From Acanthosepion esculentum (Eukaryota > Mollusca > Cephalopoda > Sepiida > Sepiidae): a stretch of 64,000 nt of DNA. The stretch's first letter is position 1, and each line of letters opens with the position of its first letter. The DNA is taken from the NCBI GenBank assembly GCA_964036315.1, contig OZ038508.1, positions 47,631,196 through 47,695,195 of the forward strand. The letters run 5' to 3'. Below the pieces are notes generated by a model. That model was given only the letters and a program-made list of their open reading frames with translations, ran no database searches and was not told the DNA's origin. Both the position numbers and the translations under genes were made by a program. Positions 44,280 to 56,556 of this stretch are shown here, one piece after another.

Positions 44280-45900
44280 GGAATGAGAAGGATTGAGGAA
44301 AGGCCAAAAAAAAGGAATAGCTTTAAAGAAGACAGAAGATTGCGATTGATGTTGCATTTAAATTTTTGAATTTTATAGTTATCAGGAAAGCAAGAAATCG
44401 GAAGGGAGTTCCCAAGGTGGGAAGTTCTAAAAAAGAAACTCTTTGTGTAGAAGTGGTAGTTACATCTAGCTAGCTCAAAAGTAAAACGTTGAGACCTAGT
44501 TGCCAATCTAGTAATACATTTAAAATCATGTAGTCGAAACACCAGGGTAAAAAGCTCACCAGAATAGTTGATTTGAAAATATTTGCAGAAAAGTGAAATG
44601 GAAGCCACGTGACGCCGGTGAGAAAATGATTGTAGTCGAGATGCCTGGTCAAGATGGATTACATTGCAGATCCATTAGATTGTGTCAAGATACTGGGGAT
44701 GAATATCTGAAGCACCAGACCAGATATGGTAAGATTACTCAACAGACGGACGAATGGCAGATTTATACGTGTTCAAGATAAATTCTGAAGAGAAAACATT
44801 TTCTGTCAAGACATAGCGAACCAACTTTCTTTGCTGTAGCAATTTATTCCACATAGTCGTTTCATGTCATATCAGTGGAAGACACAAGGCCAAGAAAACG
44901 TAGTGTGTTGATCTTATGGAGGTTAGCATCAGCCCAGCTGATGACAGAAAGAAAAAAGTCCTGATTACATGAAAGCAGTTTGGTTTTCAAAGCGTTAAAA
45001 TTTACAAGGTGTTTCTTACTCCAGTTATCCACTGATGGTAAGTCGTTCTCAAGATCTGTTGACATGTTTATTTTGTCGGGTCTGTCGGATTTGCTACTAA
45101 GACAGGAGTAAATATCATCTATCATGTGTCACCTGCATCAATGCTTAAATGGGAACTGATGATATCGATAATGATGAATACCAAAAACTACGTAGATCCA
45201 AGGAGAGAGTCGCGTTCGAATGATCTGGAATTATGCCCGTTCACCACGACCTTCATTACACGATTTGTTAGGAACTATTGGATTAAGTCAAATATTCGTC
45301 CCGTGACACCGTAGTCCTGGATCTCGTGTAGTGTTGTAGCATACCTATGGGTGATGGTGGGTATACTCCCATTTACATGAATACAGTAGTAAATACTGTA
45401 TGTTAGTCTAGAGTTGGAGATTCGTCTCCAGCTGTGCTGGTCAAACTCTCTGCCCGGAGAGAGAGGTTACCCAGACGAGGTTATTTCGAAGGGCAGAGAC
45501 TAGTCTCGGGAAACAGCTAACCGAGCCCGTTTTATACGGGGTATACGGGGAAGGTTTTGCCGAGCCTACCCACATTAAACCCCATTAAACCCCGTATTAA
45601 ACTCGGCCTTATACTACATCTGACCGCGTGGGGCGGTTGGTAGATATCCTAGAGTTAGAGATTCATTGTGGAATTCACTCGATTCACTTCTAGCACTTTA
45701 CTACTTCTCCTACGCGCCGCTGGCGAATCATATATGTGTTGTTCTTGTCCTAAGTATGATCGTTCATTACCAACCTTCGTTTGAATATTCTATTCAGTAA
45801 CCTTCTCTAGGCAAATACATGTAGAAAGCCAGCATACCAAATTGTGTCGAACACCTTCGAGATATCTAGAGCCAATTTCATTTGAGTGATCGTTTCACTT
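44280..45900 (-). pseudogene. CR1/Jockey-like LINE, RT to C-terminus, split by a repeat
   Basis: The minus strand reads RT motif A (LALDISKVFDTIWYAGFLH, about 45840-45895), then after an interruption FLTNRVMKVVVNGQNSRSF (about 45200-45260), the motif C region GDT.DDIYSCLSSKSD (about 45090-45130), LPSVDNWSKKHLVNFNALKT, TWLPFHFSANIFKS and the C-terminal FELARCNYHFYTKS with FFFRTSHLGNSLP. That order is the RT domain of CR1/Jockey-type LINEs. 45320-45665 between motif A and the next motif is the hairpin-rich repeat, so it was probably inserted here. Many stops and frameshifts. Confidence 0.75.
45405..45665 (+). repeat. Hairpin-rich repeat, locus 2
   Basis: TGGTCAAACTCTCTGCCCGG, GAGAGAGGTTACCCAGACGA and TCGAAGGGCAGAG match the linker at 12935-13005. 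Then TTTTATACGGGGTATACGGG, GCCGAGCC and GCGTGGGGCGGTTGGTAGAT match the unit. CTAGAGTTGGAGATTC at the start recurs as CTAGAGTTAGAGATTC at the end (45652). Confidence 0.75.
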
Positions 45901-45969
45901 CTATTGTTACCAATATTCCATGGTTTTTCCACTCTAGTAAAGCGTTTGTTTACTTTTCTTTTTCTATCT

Positions 45970-46760
45970 TCCGTGTCCCTTCAGGAGATAGCGATCATGA
46001 CTTCCCATGAATTAATGTCAATTTTAGCTCTTAGGTTTGTATTTTTTGTTGTTACTCCTCTCCTAATCCCTGTTGTGACAAACATTTATATATGTACGTT
46101 ATGTAAGTTACTCGCTTTTTTATCCGATCCTTGCTTGCCTTCAGTATGTTCTCCAAGACTCTTTTCCACATTGTATGATCTGCCTCTTTCGAAATAGGAG
46201 TGTTCCTTTTGTCTCCATTTTTCCCAAAACTTAGTCACAGGTTCAGTCTATGGTATTCAAAGCATCTTTCTTTTAAACCCCATTTCTCTGGCTTCAAGTC
46301 TCATCAGTGAGAAGATTTTCCAGCATTCACTGTCGTATAGGAGAAGCGATATTACGTAGCTGTTAAGCACTCATTCCTTTGTCTATAACGCACTTTTTCC
46401 CGTTTCTTCCATATTTTACTTATCTTTTTGAAGGCGTCTTTTGCTATTCCAATCTGTCTTCGACTTTCGGTGTCAGTGTCCATCCTCTGTTAAGAAATTC
46501 TATATATTCAATATATTTTCATTTGAGGTCTTCTCTTAGTCACATTTCGCCTCATGTGCCGTTCCTCTTACAGACAACCATATATTCTTATATTGTCTTC
46601 TTGCAATTGATGCTTGATTCCTTGCTTTCTCTTACTAAATTCTGATGAAGTTGCTCGAGTGTTCTTTCTGTGTTTGCTGTCGGTAGTTTGGCATCTGCAT
46701 ATCTTATGTCATTAAGATTGCGTCAGACAATAATGAATCCTGGTATGAATTTTAATTCGC
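45970..46760 (-). pseudogene. RTE/Jockey-like LINE RT remnant
   Basis: The minus strand reads NDIRYADAKLPTANTERTLE near 46640-46710, where the YADD catalytic pair has become YADA. RQIGIAKDAFKKISKIWKKR follows near 46430, then SLLLYDSECWKI near 46340. This is the order of RT motif C, the AIGRAK..F block and LLYGSE.W. Stops and frame changes are frequent. Confidence 0.65.
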
Positions 46761-46949
46761 CTCGCTTTAAAGTTTGAATAAGACTTGTGAGAAGACACAT
46801 CCTTGTCTTACGCCTCTTTCTATATTTGTAATATCTCATCGGAAAACTATAAAAGCAAAATCTATACTTACACACGCAAAAACACAAGCACATAACACGC
46901 ACTCACGCACGAACACAAACACACGGGCACATCCACCCGCACACACAAA

Positions 46950-47016
<67 letters not shown>

Positions 47017-47020
47017 GAGG
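46761..47020. repeat. CA-rich DNA and (TA)n array
   Basis: Degenerate CACAAACACGCA-type sequence (46868-46950) precedes a TA run (46951-47014). Confidence 0.9.
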
Positions 47021-47099
47021 GTCATTCAATAAATAAATTGAATTTTTCGGTATATGTATATATATAATTTGTTTAAACGTCATCTTTTTTATAAATGGA

Positions 47100-47199
47100 T
47101 ACTCATATTTGAGTAGATGCTTTGTCTTAATTTATTTATTAAACTATATATTTATTTAATTTCAACCGTCCTGAATGGGTCGAGGTTATATCCATATCT

Positions 47200-47260
<61 letters not shown>

Positions 47261-47330
47261 CCTATATATTTATTTAATTTCAACCGGACTGAACGTTTCG
47301 AGATTATATCCATATCTATCTATCTATCTA

Positions 47331-47404
<74 letters not shown>

Positions 47405-47663
47405 CAGCGATCATTCTTCAAACATATTTTACTGAATATGACAGACAAGGAACGGAAAATGTAAGAACATTAGAAAATTTGAAACACACACACATATATA
47501 CATATCTGTATATATATATATATTTATATATATATATTTATATATATATGTATATATATGTGTGTGTATGTGTATGTGTAATTTGGCAGCAACTTTTCTT
47601 TTAAACATGTTGTGTTGAATGTTAATGCAGGACGATATTGTCTTTAACATTCAACACAACATG

Positions 47664-47722
<59 letters not shown>

Positions 47723-47781
47723 GTATATTTATTTATTAAACTATATATTTATTTAATTTCAACCGGCCTTTATTTTTCGAG

Positions 47782-47838
<57 letters not shown>

Positions 47839-47902
47839 CAGTAACCATTCTTCAAACATGTTTCACTGAATACGACAGACAAGGAACGGGAAATGTAAGA
47901 AC

Positions 47903-47970
<68 letters not shown>
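47100..47970. repeat. Cluster of interleaved short repeats and TA/TC arrays
   Basis: ACTATATATTTATTTAATTT with CAACCG and GAGATTATAT recurs at about 47140, 47262 and 47740. The family D-like piece (CATGTTTCACTGAATACGAC, AGACAAGG) recurs at about 47410, 47590 and 47845 on the minus strand. TA or TC runs occupy 47200-47257, 47310-47402, 47669-47719, 47785-47836 and 47906-47967. It reads as degenerate tandem duplication of one mixed unit. Confidence 0.8.
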
Positions 47971-48630
47971 CTGGATATAGGCAATTTCAGGAAATTGGTG
48001 CTTATTATCACTAATGAAATCTAGTAGAAATAACAATGTTTTTTTAAGATATGGCGTAAAATATTATTCACCATTTTCTTATTTTCTGTGTTTCACGACT
48101 GTCTGTCTTTTTGTAGGGCTAATCAATGTTTGTCTCCTTTGTATCTGACCCCATCCCTGTTCTGTCAATTATTTACCTAGCTAACTCGATGTTTCCCTGT
48201 GCAGCTTTTATGATTTCAATGTCTTGTGAGTGTCAAATTTTGCAATCCCACTTTCCTCATTATGTGTCATATCATTTGAAGCGTACAGATTCTATATATA
48301 AGTATACTTTTTGTTTCACTTTTCCCTAAAATTCATCTTTGTTTTAATGTTTCTACCATGATATTCTCAACATCCTCCAGTAGAGCTATATCTCCGTTTC
48401 CTAAAGTTTCATCTTCTTCTTGCCTAACATGCGTACCGGTAAGAAAATTATATTAATAATACATGCACCTCGGCATACACGAACACGTTATACCTTCCAG
48501 TCCTCTCGTTTCGTTTGACAAGAACTGGAGCGACAATATCGAATCATTTCCTTCCTCTACGATATGGAAAATTGGTTCACTGTGTCGTGCTTGAGATTTT
48601 TTGTCTTGTCAGAATTCATCTTGCACATGT
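47971..48630. other. No recognisable gene
   Basis: Unique sequence; nothing assigned on either strand. Confidence 0.4.
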
Positions 48631-48954
48631 TTAAATCGACCATTCGACCCTAAATTGGATACTGTTGCCATAGCTAGCCTGGTGCTCTTGATGTACTTGA
48701 TGTACGTCGCGAGATTCTTGATAAAATCCAAAGAAGGAGCTGTAATGTAATCGATCCGGACAAGACATCTCGAATTTAGTTACTTTCTCATTCACGTGTC
48801 GTTGGTCCTCTGTCCTTTTTGTAAATATCAACTGTAAATATAGCAACTGCTCTGCTGAGTTTTTTGTCCTGTTATTTCGACTACAATCATTTAAGAGTGC
48901 AACTAAATTGGCAACGAGGTCCCAATGTTTTGCTGATGAGCTAGCTAGATGCAT
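48631..48954 (-). CDS. Unassigned ORF, probably transposon-derived
   Basis: A 107-codon minus-strand frame has balanced residue use (SSAKHWDLVANLVALLNDCS, EQLLYLQLIFTKRTEDQRHV) and low repeat content. That suggests a real former protein, but I do not recognise the family. It has no clear upstream extension or catalytic motif. It may be a gag-like or other retroelement piece, or chance. Confidence 0.25.
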   Translation of the reverse strand: MHLASSSAKHWDLVANLVALLNDCSRNNRTKNSAEQLLYLQLIFTKRTEDQRHVNEKVTKFEMSCPDRLHYSSFFGFYQESRDVHQVHQEHQASYGNSIQFRVEWSI

Positions 48955-49475
48955 CTGCCACTTCTACTCTGAAAGTTTTTTTTTATCACACATCTACTCT
49001 GTGGGACTCCTTTCAGTTGTCTTGCTTCGCTGATAAATGGAATCCAGAAAAATTCACATGCAACGTCAGTCCCCATCTTCTGTCTTAAGCATGTTCATAT
49101 TTTTGTCATTTCCTCAGTTCTTCTCATTCTTCGCATTCTCGGTCTTCTAAATTTATTTCTCTTTAACTCCCTATAAACCACCCCGCGTTATAGTGGCATT
49201 ACCGACTTGCTTGGGGGTGAAATGATAAATAAAAAAATAAATGAAAGCTAAAGAGTGAATCCTTATAATACAGAAAAATACTTCAAAGATGGAATGAATA
49301 CATTGTGAAGACTTTCCCCACGAAAAAGAGAAATCTATCTGAAACGCATACCATAAATAAACAAGTTTATATTTTATCTAATTAGTTATATACATTGTTG
49401 TGGTTCATGTATCTCTTTGACGAACATAATGTTTTAATCATTTCGCGAAAAAGCAAGCCCCTAAGACGTAAGCGG
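48955..49475. other. No recognisable gene
   Basis: Unique AT-rich sequence. Confidence 0.4.
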
Positions 49476-49479
49476 TGGC

Positions 49480-50250
49480 CGTGTGTTAAAGGATATGAGA
49501 ATAATAAATAAAACAAACTATTAAGGCGAGAATACAATAAAATACTCTTAAGGAGAGAGAACTAGAAAATAACAAGAATTAATAAGACAAAAGATAACGC
49601 TTGGCATTGCACTTACATTTTTGAAGATCAAATTTGACTGGGAATCAAGAACCCAGAAGAGAGTTCCACAAGAGAAAAGTATAGATAAAAGAAACTTTTA
49701 GCATTGCATTTACGATCGTATCTAAGCATTTTAACTATAAAATGATGAAACTTGACCGACAATTCTGTGTTTAAATTAAAAAAAGTCGAGCTACCATGGA
49801 GGCGAAAATCACCAGAACATTTAACATGGAAATATTTATAGAAAAGTTACATTGAAACTATGTTAGAGTTTTGGGAAAGTGACTGAAGGCAAGATGCCAG
49901 GTCAGGACCAGTAATATTGCAGCTGTTTTGTGGGTTTTTATAAAATCTCTAAATATATAAGAGAAGAACCAGACCATAGGTGACGAAAATATCCAACGCA
50001 TGGAGAGATGGCATACTTATAAATGTGGCAGACAGATTCTGGCAAGAAAAAACGTCTAGCATGACACAATGAACACCAATTCCTAACAGTAAACACAACA
50101 ACTGATTCACGAAACAATCTTTATACTTCATATCAGCGGAAAACATTAGACTAGAGAAATCACAAGGATACATATATTTCAGCATTTATAGAAAATACAC
50201 AGGACAGTTACGAACTGGGGTTAAAAAAATGTGACTGAAGCCAAACTGCC
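49480..50250 (-). pseudogene. CR1/Jockey-like LINE C-terminal fragments C and D
   Basis: The minus strand near 49620-49760 gives KSFFYLYFSLVELSSGF in place of KSFFPRT..LWNSLP. GATGCCAGGTCAGGACCAGT at 49889 and ACTGCCAGGTCAGGGCCAAT at 50247 recur as in the fragments at 12085 and 44640. Two partial copies sit side by side; both are badly decayed. Confidence 0.5.
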
Positions 50251-50589
50251 AGGTCAGGGCCAATAAAATTGCAAATTCTTTTTTGTATTTTATAATGAAT
50301 CTCTAAATATATAGCAAATGTGACAATAATATCAAAGTAAGGATTAATAATATTGTTATAAATATGTAAGATACTAAGTGACAATTTATTGCCTAATAAA
50401 TGAAAGTCAGTAATGATATTGTTGAATGAAATTAATCTTTTGATTATGTTAATATGGTATAAATTTAAGTAATTTATTATGTATTTTTAAAATAACATAA
50501 GATTATGTAATTAATAGTTTTCTTTAGATTTTTTAAAATATTTTTATCGTAATGTATGTAGGTTTAGGAATGAGGTAATTCTTTTAAGA
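50251..50589. other. Gene-free AT-rich stretch
   Basis: Nothing recognised. Confidence 0.45.
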
Positions 50590-50705
50590 AGGGACATATT
50601 TTTAAAACAATCCCTGGTGCAGATTTATATTTTGATAAGGTTCGATAGCGACACTTTCGTGAGTTTTCCGTCTAATTAAGTTACTTTCTCTTTCAATTGA
50701 CGTGA
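50590..50705 (+). repeat. Diverged half-copy of the 35.5-kb fold-back
   Basis: GCAGATTTATATTTTGATAA, ACACTTTCGTGAGTTTTCC and TTACTTTCTCTTTC follow the arm sequence of 35525-35640 at low identity. Confidence 0.5.
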
Positions 50706-50784
50706 CATCTTCAGTTTTCCCCTTGCTCTTTATTCATATTGCATTTTACACATATATTTTAGTTATATCTGACATTTTACACAC

Positions 50785-50900
50785 ACGCATACACACACAC
50801 ATATATATATATATACATATGTGTATATATATATACACACACACACACACATATATATATATATGTGTGTGTGTGTATGTGTGTATGTGTGTGTGTGTGT
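50785..50900. repeat. CA/TA/GT compound microsatellite
   Basis: Alternating CA, TA and GT blocks. Confidence 0.96.
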
Positions 50901-50971
50901 GGCCTGATGATTGCATCTAGCATGAAACAGACTGTCGCCTCTAAGTGTTGATTTCTATGTTCACTTTTATA

Positions 50972-50974
<3 letters not shown>
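50901..50974 (+). repeat. Family A half-copy between GT and TA arrays
   Basis: GGCCTGATGATTGCATCTAG ... CGCCTCTAAGTGTTGATTTC begins exactly at the end of the GT run and leads into a TA array (50976-51028). Confidence 0.85.
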
Positions 50975-50975
<1 letters not shown>

Positions 50976-51030
<55 letters not shown>

Positions 51031-51155
51031 TTTAGTACATTGAGGGTTGGTGGGTGGTAATAAAATAGCTCTCGATATACAATAACAGAGCTATAATTTA
51101 TAGTAATGATAATAACATAAAAATAATTGAATGATAATAAAATACAATAAATAAT

Positions 51156-51231
<76 letters not shown>

Positions 51232-51318
51232 TACTAATAAAATATATATAAATATAAAAAAATTTATATATACTAATTTATATATTTATTATATATACTA
51301 TATATATTTATATATCTA

Positions 51319-51385
<67 letters not shown>

Positions 51386-51395
51386 GTATGTATAA
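50976..51395. repeat. TA arrays with (GATA)n and (TATG)n
   Basis: TA at 50976-51028, 51160-51190 and 51321-51373; TAGA at 51191-51231; TATG at 51374-51391. AT-rich spacers. Confidence 0.93.
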
Positions 51396-51529
51396 TTTTA
51401 TATTATATTTTTTGAAAGAGCTAAACGCCTTGCATTGTATCCAGATGTCAGTCTCTATTTGACAAGGTTGTTTCAGAACATGACTCTCGTTCTTAGGTTT
51501 ATTTTTTTAGTCTCTTGATGTATTAAACC

Positions 51530-51755
51530 TCGGAAGATGTCATGGTTTTGCCACATAACACGGAAAAAGAGCCTCTGCAAGACCGTCATCAAAGGCACCG
51601 TTGAAGGCGGACTCGTACGGCGATGGCAACGTAAAAGCTGGTCAAACAACATCAAAGTTTGGACGGAGATGACAAAGCCTACTGACAGACGCCGTCACCA
51701 GGTCATCCTGGAGGAGGTTGTTTCTTCTGCCCTTCGGTCCCCCGACGGTTGATTC
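51530..51755 (+). pseudogene. LINE ORF2 C-terminal remnant (plus strand)
   Basis: The plus-strand frame reads MSWFCHITRKKSLCKTVIKG, TVEGGLVRRWQRKSWSNNIK and VWTEM. This is the conserved W.GH..R...L.KTI..G..EGGR.RGRQR..W..NIKEW block at the end of many LINE proteins. It is a short 3' fragment ending near 51752. Confidence 0.7.
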
Positions 51756-52146
51756 AGTCAAAGTACTGATGATAATGATGATGATAATAATGATGATAAG
51801 GTGTTGGGCAAAATTATGGCTAGGGAGGTCAATTCTATGTTCGGGGTTTCTCATCTCGTATTTCTAAATTTGTTATAACTGGACGATACGCCGACATATT
51901 TGCAGTGATTAGTATTTTATTAATTGGCCATTACGATTTTTTCTGATCCGCTCAGTTTGCATCATCATTGCTTTCTTTCCAATTCCAGATCTTTTCGAAA
52001 GAAGTCAAGGAAACTATATTTATGTCAATAATCGCAGAAGACTTTAATAGATATTGAATCATTACTTGTACATCTTTGGACGAACACTATTTTTATTATT
52101 ATTTAAAAAACAAAACAAAAGTAGGCTACGGAATTTTAGGAATATG
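51756..52146. other. No recognisable gene
   Basis: Short GAT/AAT-rich piece at 51765-51800, otherwise unique. Confidence 0.45.
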
Positions 52147-52154
52147 GTCTAGAG

Positions 52155-52788
52155 CAGAGGTTCGCAACCAGGGGTAAATTTGCCCCTAGTGGTTAAAAAA
52201 TTATATAGTCGGGGGTAAATAATTGAAGTACATGATAATTTAAAAAATAATGTTTTGGTATTTTTACTAATGACTAATTTGCACAATTTTTAGTCACAAA
52301 TTAGTCAGTACTAATCATAATCATTCATTTCCCCCCCAATTTTTTTTTAGTATTTTCCAAAAATTTTTTAAATTGCCAAAAACAAAAATACTTGAATGAT
52401 TATGATTAGTATTAATTTGTAGATCTACTAATACAGCGGATCTACTAATACAGCGGATAAAATCAATAATTTTTTTTATTAATGACTACAAACGTTAATA
52501 AAAATACTTAATTTTATAGAGAGTACTAACTTATACTAAAAATTAGTAGATTAGTACTAAATAAGACATCAGTATTTTGAGTGTCGCTTAGTATTTTTTT
52601 TTAGTCACAGTATTTTGACTAAAAAACCCTTAGTATTTTGAATGAAAAAATCATTCATTCATTTAGTCACGAAATTGTACATCAATGCTTTATGATGGCT
52701 ATGAATTTTTTGTATGGGAGTAGGGGGTAAATGGAGAAATACATAAAGCCGAGGGGGTCAACGATCGAGGAAAGGTTGAGAATGGCTG
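52155..52788. mobile_element. hAT-type MITE with perfect 8-bp target duplication
   Basis: GTCTAGAG occurs at 52147-52154 and 52789-52796, immediately outside CAGAGGTTCGCAACC on the left and GGTTGAGAATGGCTG on the right. As terminal inverted repeats these match at 12 of 15. An 8-bp duplication with CAG-type ends is the hAT signature. The 634-bp interior has AT-rich TTAGTATTTT-like repeats and no transposase. Confidence 0.9.
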
Positions 52789-52809
52789 GTCTAGAGCTTT
52801 GTAGTATCG

Positions 52810-52989
<180 letters not shown>

Positions 52990-53479
52990 GATATTTATTA
53001 CTGAAAAATAACAGTAAATGCGACACAAGGCCAAAAATGGGGGTTGGGAAAGGGAGGTCATCAATTGTCTTAAATTTAAACTTAGCTAGTCGCAAGTACT
53101 GACCCAAGCATACAAAACAATATTCCTTCCACCAAAACACCACATTCATACTTACCTTTCTTGCTAGAACCACCAAAATACCTCATTGTCTCTATGAAAA
53201 TCTTAAATAACCCCATATGTACAATAAAGTCTGTGGGGGGCGGGGGTAAAAATTTTACAATAAAAGAATCCCCAATGAATATATACAATATGAATACAAA
53301 TATTTACATGAAACTAAATAAAATCATGTTAGTAATAAAAAAAACCCACAAGTCATAATTGTGACAGTAAAATCAATTAACTGGGCGAAATCGACACGGG
53401 ACTTTAAAAATTATAGATAAACATTTATCCATCCCAACCACTCACGCAAAACACGCACTGATTCAGACTCAAACATACA
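52990..53479. other. Region left of the L1/Tx1-like LINE
   Basis: No gene is seen; it may include the LINE 3' untranslated end. I could not find a poly-T run (poly-A of the minus-strand element) to fix the border. Confidence 0.4.
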
Positions 53480-53745
53480 AAAAAGCTCACACACACGAAA
53501 CGAAAGGCGTCCCGCATCTTCCAGAGAACTGAAATCACTGAGCACCTAAAGAGGGGAGGGATGTGGAGTTAAACTAAAGGAAAAGAAAAGGGGACAGAAA
53601 AAAAGGGGGGCCAATGAGCAAACACACCCTAGCTAAGTTTTACAGAAAAGAAAAACTAAAATTCAAAAGCAAAAAAAACCCTAAACTATCCTAAATCCAG
53701 GGATGGGTTGCCCAAGTTCAACCCAGGTAAACAATATCCTGAAGC

Positions 53746-54596
53746 CTAACCGGCATCAAAATGCCACTCAAGGTCAGCCCCTTTCACACGGCACAAACGC
53801 GCAAGACTCACCCACCTTTTGCCAAATTCTGATGATGTGAGCCGCCGCCTTTCCGTCCTAATCTTGACTTTAAGCTGATGCCTAAAGAACAAGATCAGTT
53901 TGGAAGAAGCAAACTTCTCGCCACCATAGAATTCCTTCTGACGCGTCGTCCAAATCACGACTCTCATAACGCCTAGTAAGCAACAGAATACATAATGTTC
54001 AGCCTTCGACATCTGCTGCACCACATTGCTACAAACAGAAACGGCATCCAGGACAAAGGACTTTCTCCGTAGTACGCGGACCATGAGACCTTCAACGAAC
54101 TTGCACAACGGCACTACCACCGTGCACTGAAAGAAGGCGTGACCAATGGTCTCTACTTCCCCAACACAGCGGCGGCAGTTTGGAGAATTCTCCAAACCCG
54201 CTGAACAAATCTTTTGCCGACCCAGAGGGCTCTACGAATCACCCGCCAGGTGAGTGATGCCTCATCGTTAGTGAGGCATTTCAACCCAGGCGCCCAAGGC
54301 CATATTGAGCGAGCCTGCTGATTCGTAAGACCGAGCTCGCTAATCAAACCATCTTGAACGGACCCCCGAACTAACACTTGATACAATGCCCTACGAGACA
54401 ACGCCTGGACGTTGGAGAGGCCTTCCGACGCCCGTAAGAGGCATTTCAGAGCGCGACGACATTCGTGATAGAAGGAGCATTCGGCTCGGGGTCTACGGCG
54501 GGCCTCCCCCTCGCACGAGTGCACACTTCCAGGGACGGGAAATTTTCCCGGGCGTCTTCCTTCCAGAAGGCTCCCACCTCGTCCGGTTCGCGACAC
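53746..54596 (-). pseudogene. LINE ORF2 C-terminal domain with zinc finger
   Basis: Two minus-strand frames continue ORF2 after the RT. 54596-54153 gives ALSRRALYQVLVRGSVQDGL, then LKCLTNDEASLTWRVIRRAL and LWVGKRF. 54195-53746 starts with the CX2CX8HX4C finger PNCRRCVGEVETIGHAFFQC and ends VSLARLCRVKGADLEWHFD. The finger ('C..CG..ET..H.F..C') is typical of L1/Tx1-group ORF2 C-termini and probably binds template RNA or DNA. Frameshifts near 54530 and 54180 join the pieces; otherwise the coding is open. Confidence 0.85.
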
Positions 54597-56464
54597 AATC
54601 GGTCTAGGAAAGCAATGCGAAGCATATGTTGACGAATCTCAATGCTTGGCATACCCAGGCCGCCCTCAGCGGTATGAAGGCAACAGATCTCCCGAGATAC
54701 CATAGCGGCCTTGCCTCTCCACAAGAAAGAGAACAAGAGCCTTACTAATAAAATTAGTGCGGTAAACGGAAGTGGAAGTACAGAGAGTCGGTACACGAGA
54801 ATTGGATATATGTGTGAAACACATACTTCCGCCCTTCCCTTCAGGGAAAGCCTCCTCCCAGACCACAGATTAACCGCGATCTCGGCCTTCTCTCGTACCT
54901 CCGACCAATTCATTTCCAACTGGAGATCCGGACCGAACCAGACGCCGAGTATCTTGATCGGCCCATCCGTCCAGAGGAAAGGTCCGGGAAGAGAAACTCC
55001 CTTCCACGCACCAAACCGCAAGCCAACAGACTTATCACGGTTGATCTTGGCCCCTGTCACCATCTCATAACCACTGACCTCTCTGCTGACTTCGTCAATC
55101 TCGGCTCTGCTCGACACAAGAACCGAAACGTCGTCAGCATAGGCAGAATACTTTGCTGAGGTGGTAGCCCCAGGCAGAGATATTCCATGCAGGACCGGAT
55201 TCGCCTTTAACTTGCGAAGGAAAGGTTCCAACGCAAGAACGTAAAGCAAAGGCGAGAGCGGACAACCCTGACGAATAGAGCGAGACAATACGAAAGGCTT
55301 CGATTTTACTCCATTCACTTCCACCAGCGCACCGGGGGTCGCATACAAGAGTCGGATCCAGGAGCGAAAGTCGGCTCCGAAACCGGCCGCCGAAAGGACA
55401 GCCTCCAGAAAACGATGGTCAACCCTATCGAAGGCCTTGGACTGATCTAAATTGATCAGCGCGGCTTCACCGTCGACTTGTTTTACGATCAAGCGTACCA
55501 TATGCAGGTTATCCTGAATAGTCCTGCCCTTCACAGCACAGGTCTGCTCGGGGCCAATCAGACTAGACAGGACAAGCTGCAAACGGTTGGCTAAGATCTT
55601 CGCCAAAATCTTTAACTCAGTGTTTAACATGGTTAAAGGGCGAAAGTTCCCTAACCCATCCCCACCGTTCTTGTCCTTACGCAGCAACTTGATCACACCC
55701 CTGGGGAAGCGTTGAGGTATAGACCCCTGCTTCATCCAGTGGTTGAAAATCAGTTCTAGCAAAAGAACAAAAACGGGCGACAGCCTCAAGTACACTTCGT
55801 AGGGAAGACCATCGAGTCCCGGAGACTTATCCAGGACAACCTGCTTCAGCGCTTCCCAGATCTCAGACTCTGTTATCGGACCCTCGCACCCAGCCGCTTC
55901 AGCTGCCTCGAGGCAGGGAAAGTCGGCTAAATAGGAGTCGAACCGAGCAGAGCTCAGACCGGGCTCCCTGGTGAAAAGATCCTGAAAATAATCTCGAAAG
56001 ACCTCACATATGCCCGCGTTTGTAGTCACGGTCCGATTATCCGGTAATGTGACGCACGCGATATGTCGCCGAGACGCACTCCTACTCTCCTCTGCACGCA
56101 ATTCAGCGGCCATATTCGTCGCCTCAGAGGACATTCTTTTTAACCTAGCCCTAACTACCAGAGCTTGATCCTTCTTGATAAGCAAGGAGGCCAACTCTGC
56201 CTTAGCTAAGGCTATATCCCCACTAACACGGGGTTTCACGGCCCGATCAACTTTTTCTTCTAAAGCAGTTTGCGCCGCTAATCTATCTAGATTGAGTCGA
56301 CGACTAAAATCGGCAGCAAACGTTCTAATTTTTGATTTTAATTTACCCCACCAGGTGTTCCCAAAAACCGCCCCCGACAATTCCCGTTGTATCATTAGTA
56401 GCAGCTGGACCCGAAATCCCTGCTCACCAAAAAGTGAACATTTGAATTTCCAGTAACCAGCCAA
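54446..56464 (-). pseudogene. LINE ORF2 reverse transcriptase
   Basis: A 672-residue open minus-strand frame. The endonuclease-RT linker fills residues 1-195. RT motifs then follow: DKSPGLDGLPYEVY (212-225), FRPLTMLNTELKILAKILAN (274-293), motif A ALINLDQSKAFDRVDH with Asp340, motif B RQGCPLSPLLYVLALEP (398-414) and motif C AYADD (441-445). GGLGMPSIEIRQHML follows RT. This pattern is typical of L1/Tx1-group LINEs, which prime cDNA synthesis on nicked chromosomal DNA. Catalytic residues are intact. The ORF leaves frame at its 3' end near 54530 and joins the endonuclease only through a frameshift near 56570. Confidence 0.92.
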
Positions 56465-56556
56465 CCTAACCTTAGGCTTATCTAAGTTTACACGGACCCG
56501 GACAAGCCTATGATCCGAATAAACTATATAATGGAAACTTGGACACCCTAAGAGCC

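Noticed and set aside
54386..54607. Plus-strand ORFs in the LINE (also 54711, 56175, 56615, 57671)
   Set aside because: Antisense shadows of the GC-rich minus-strand coding frames.
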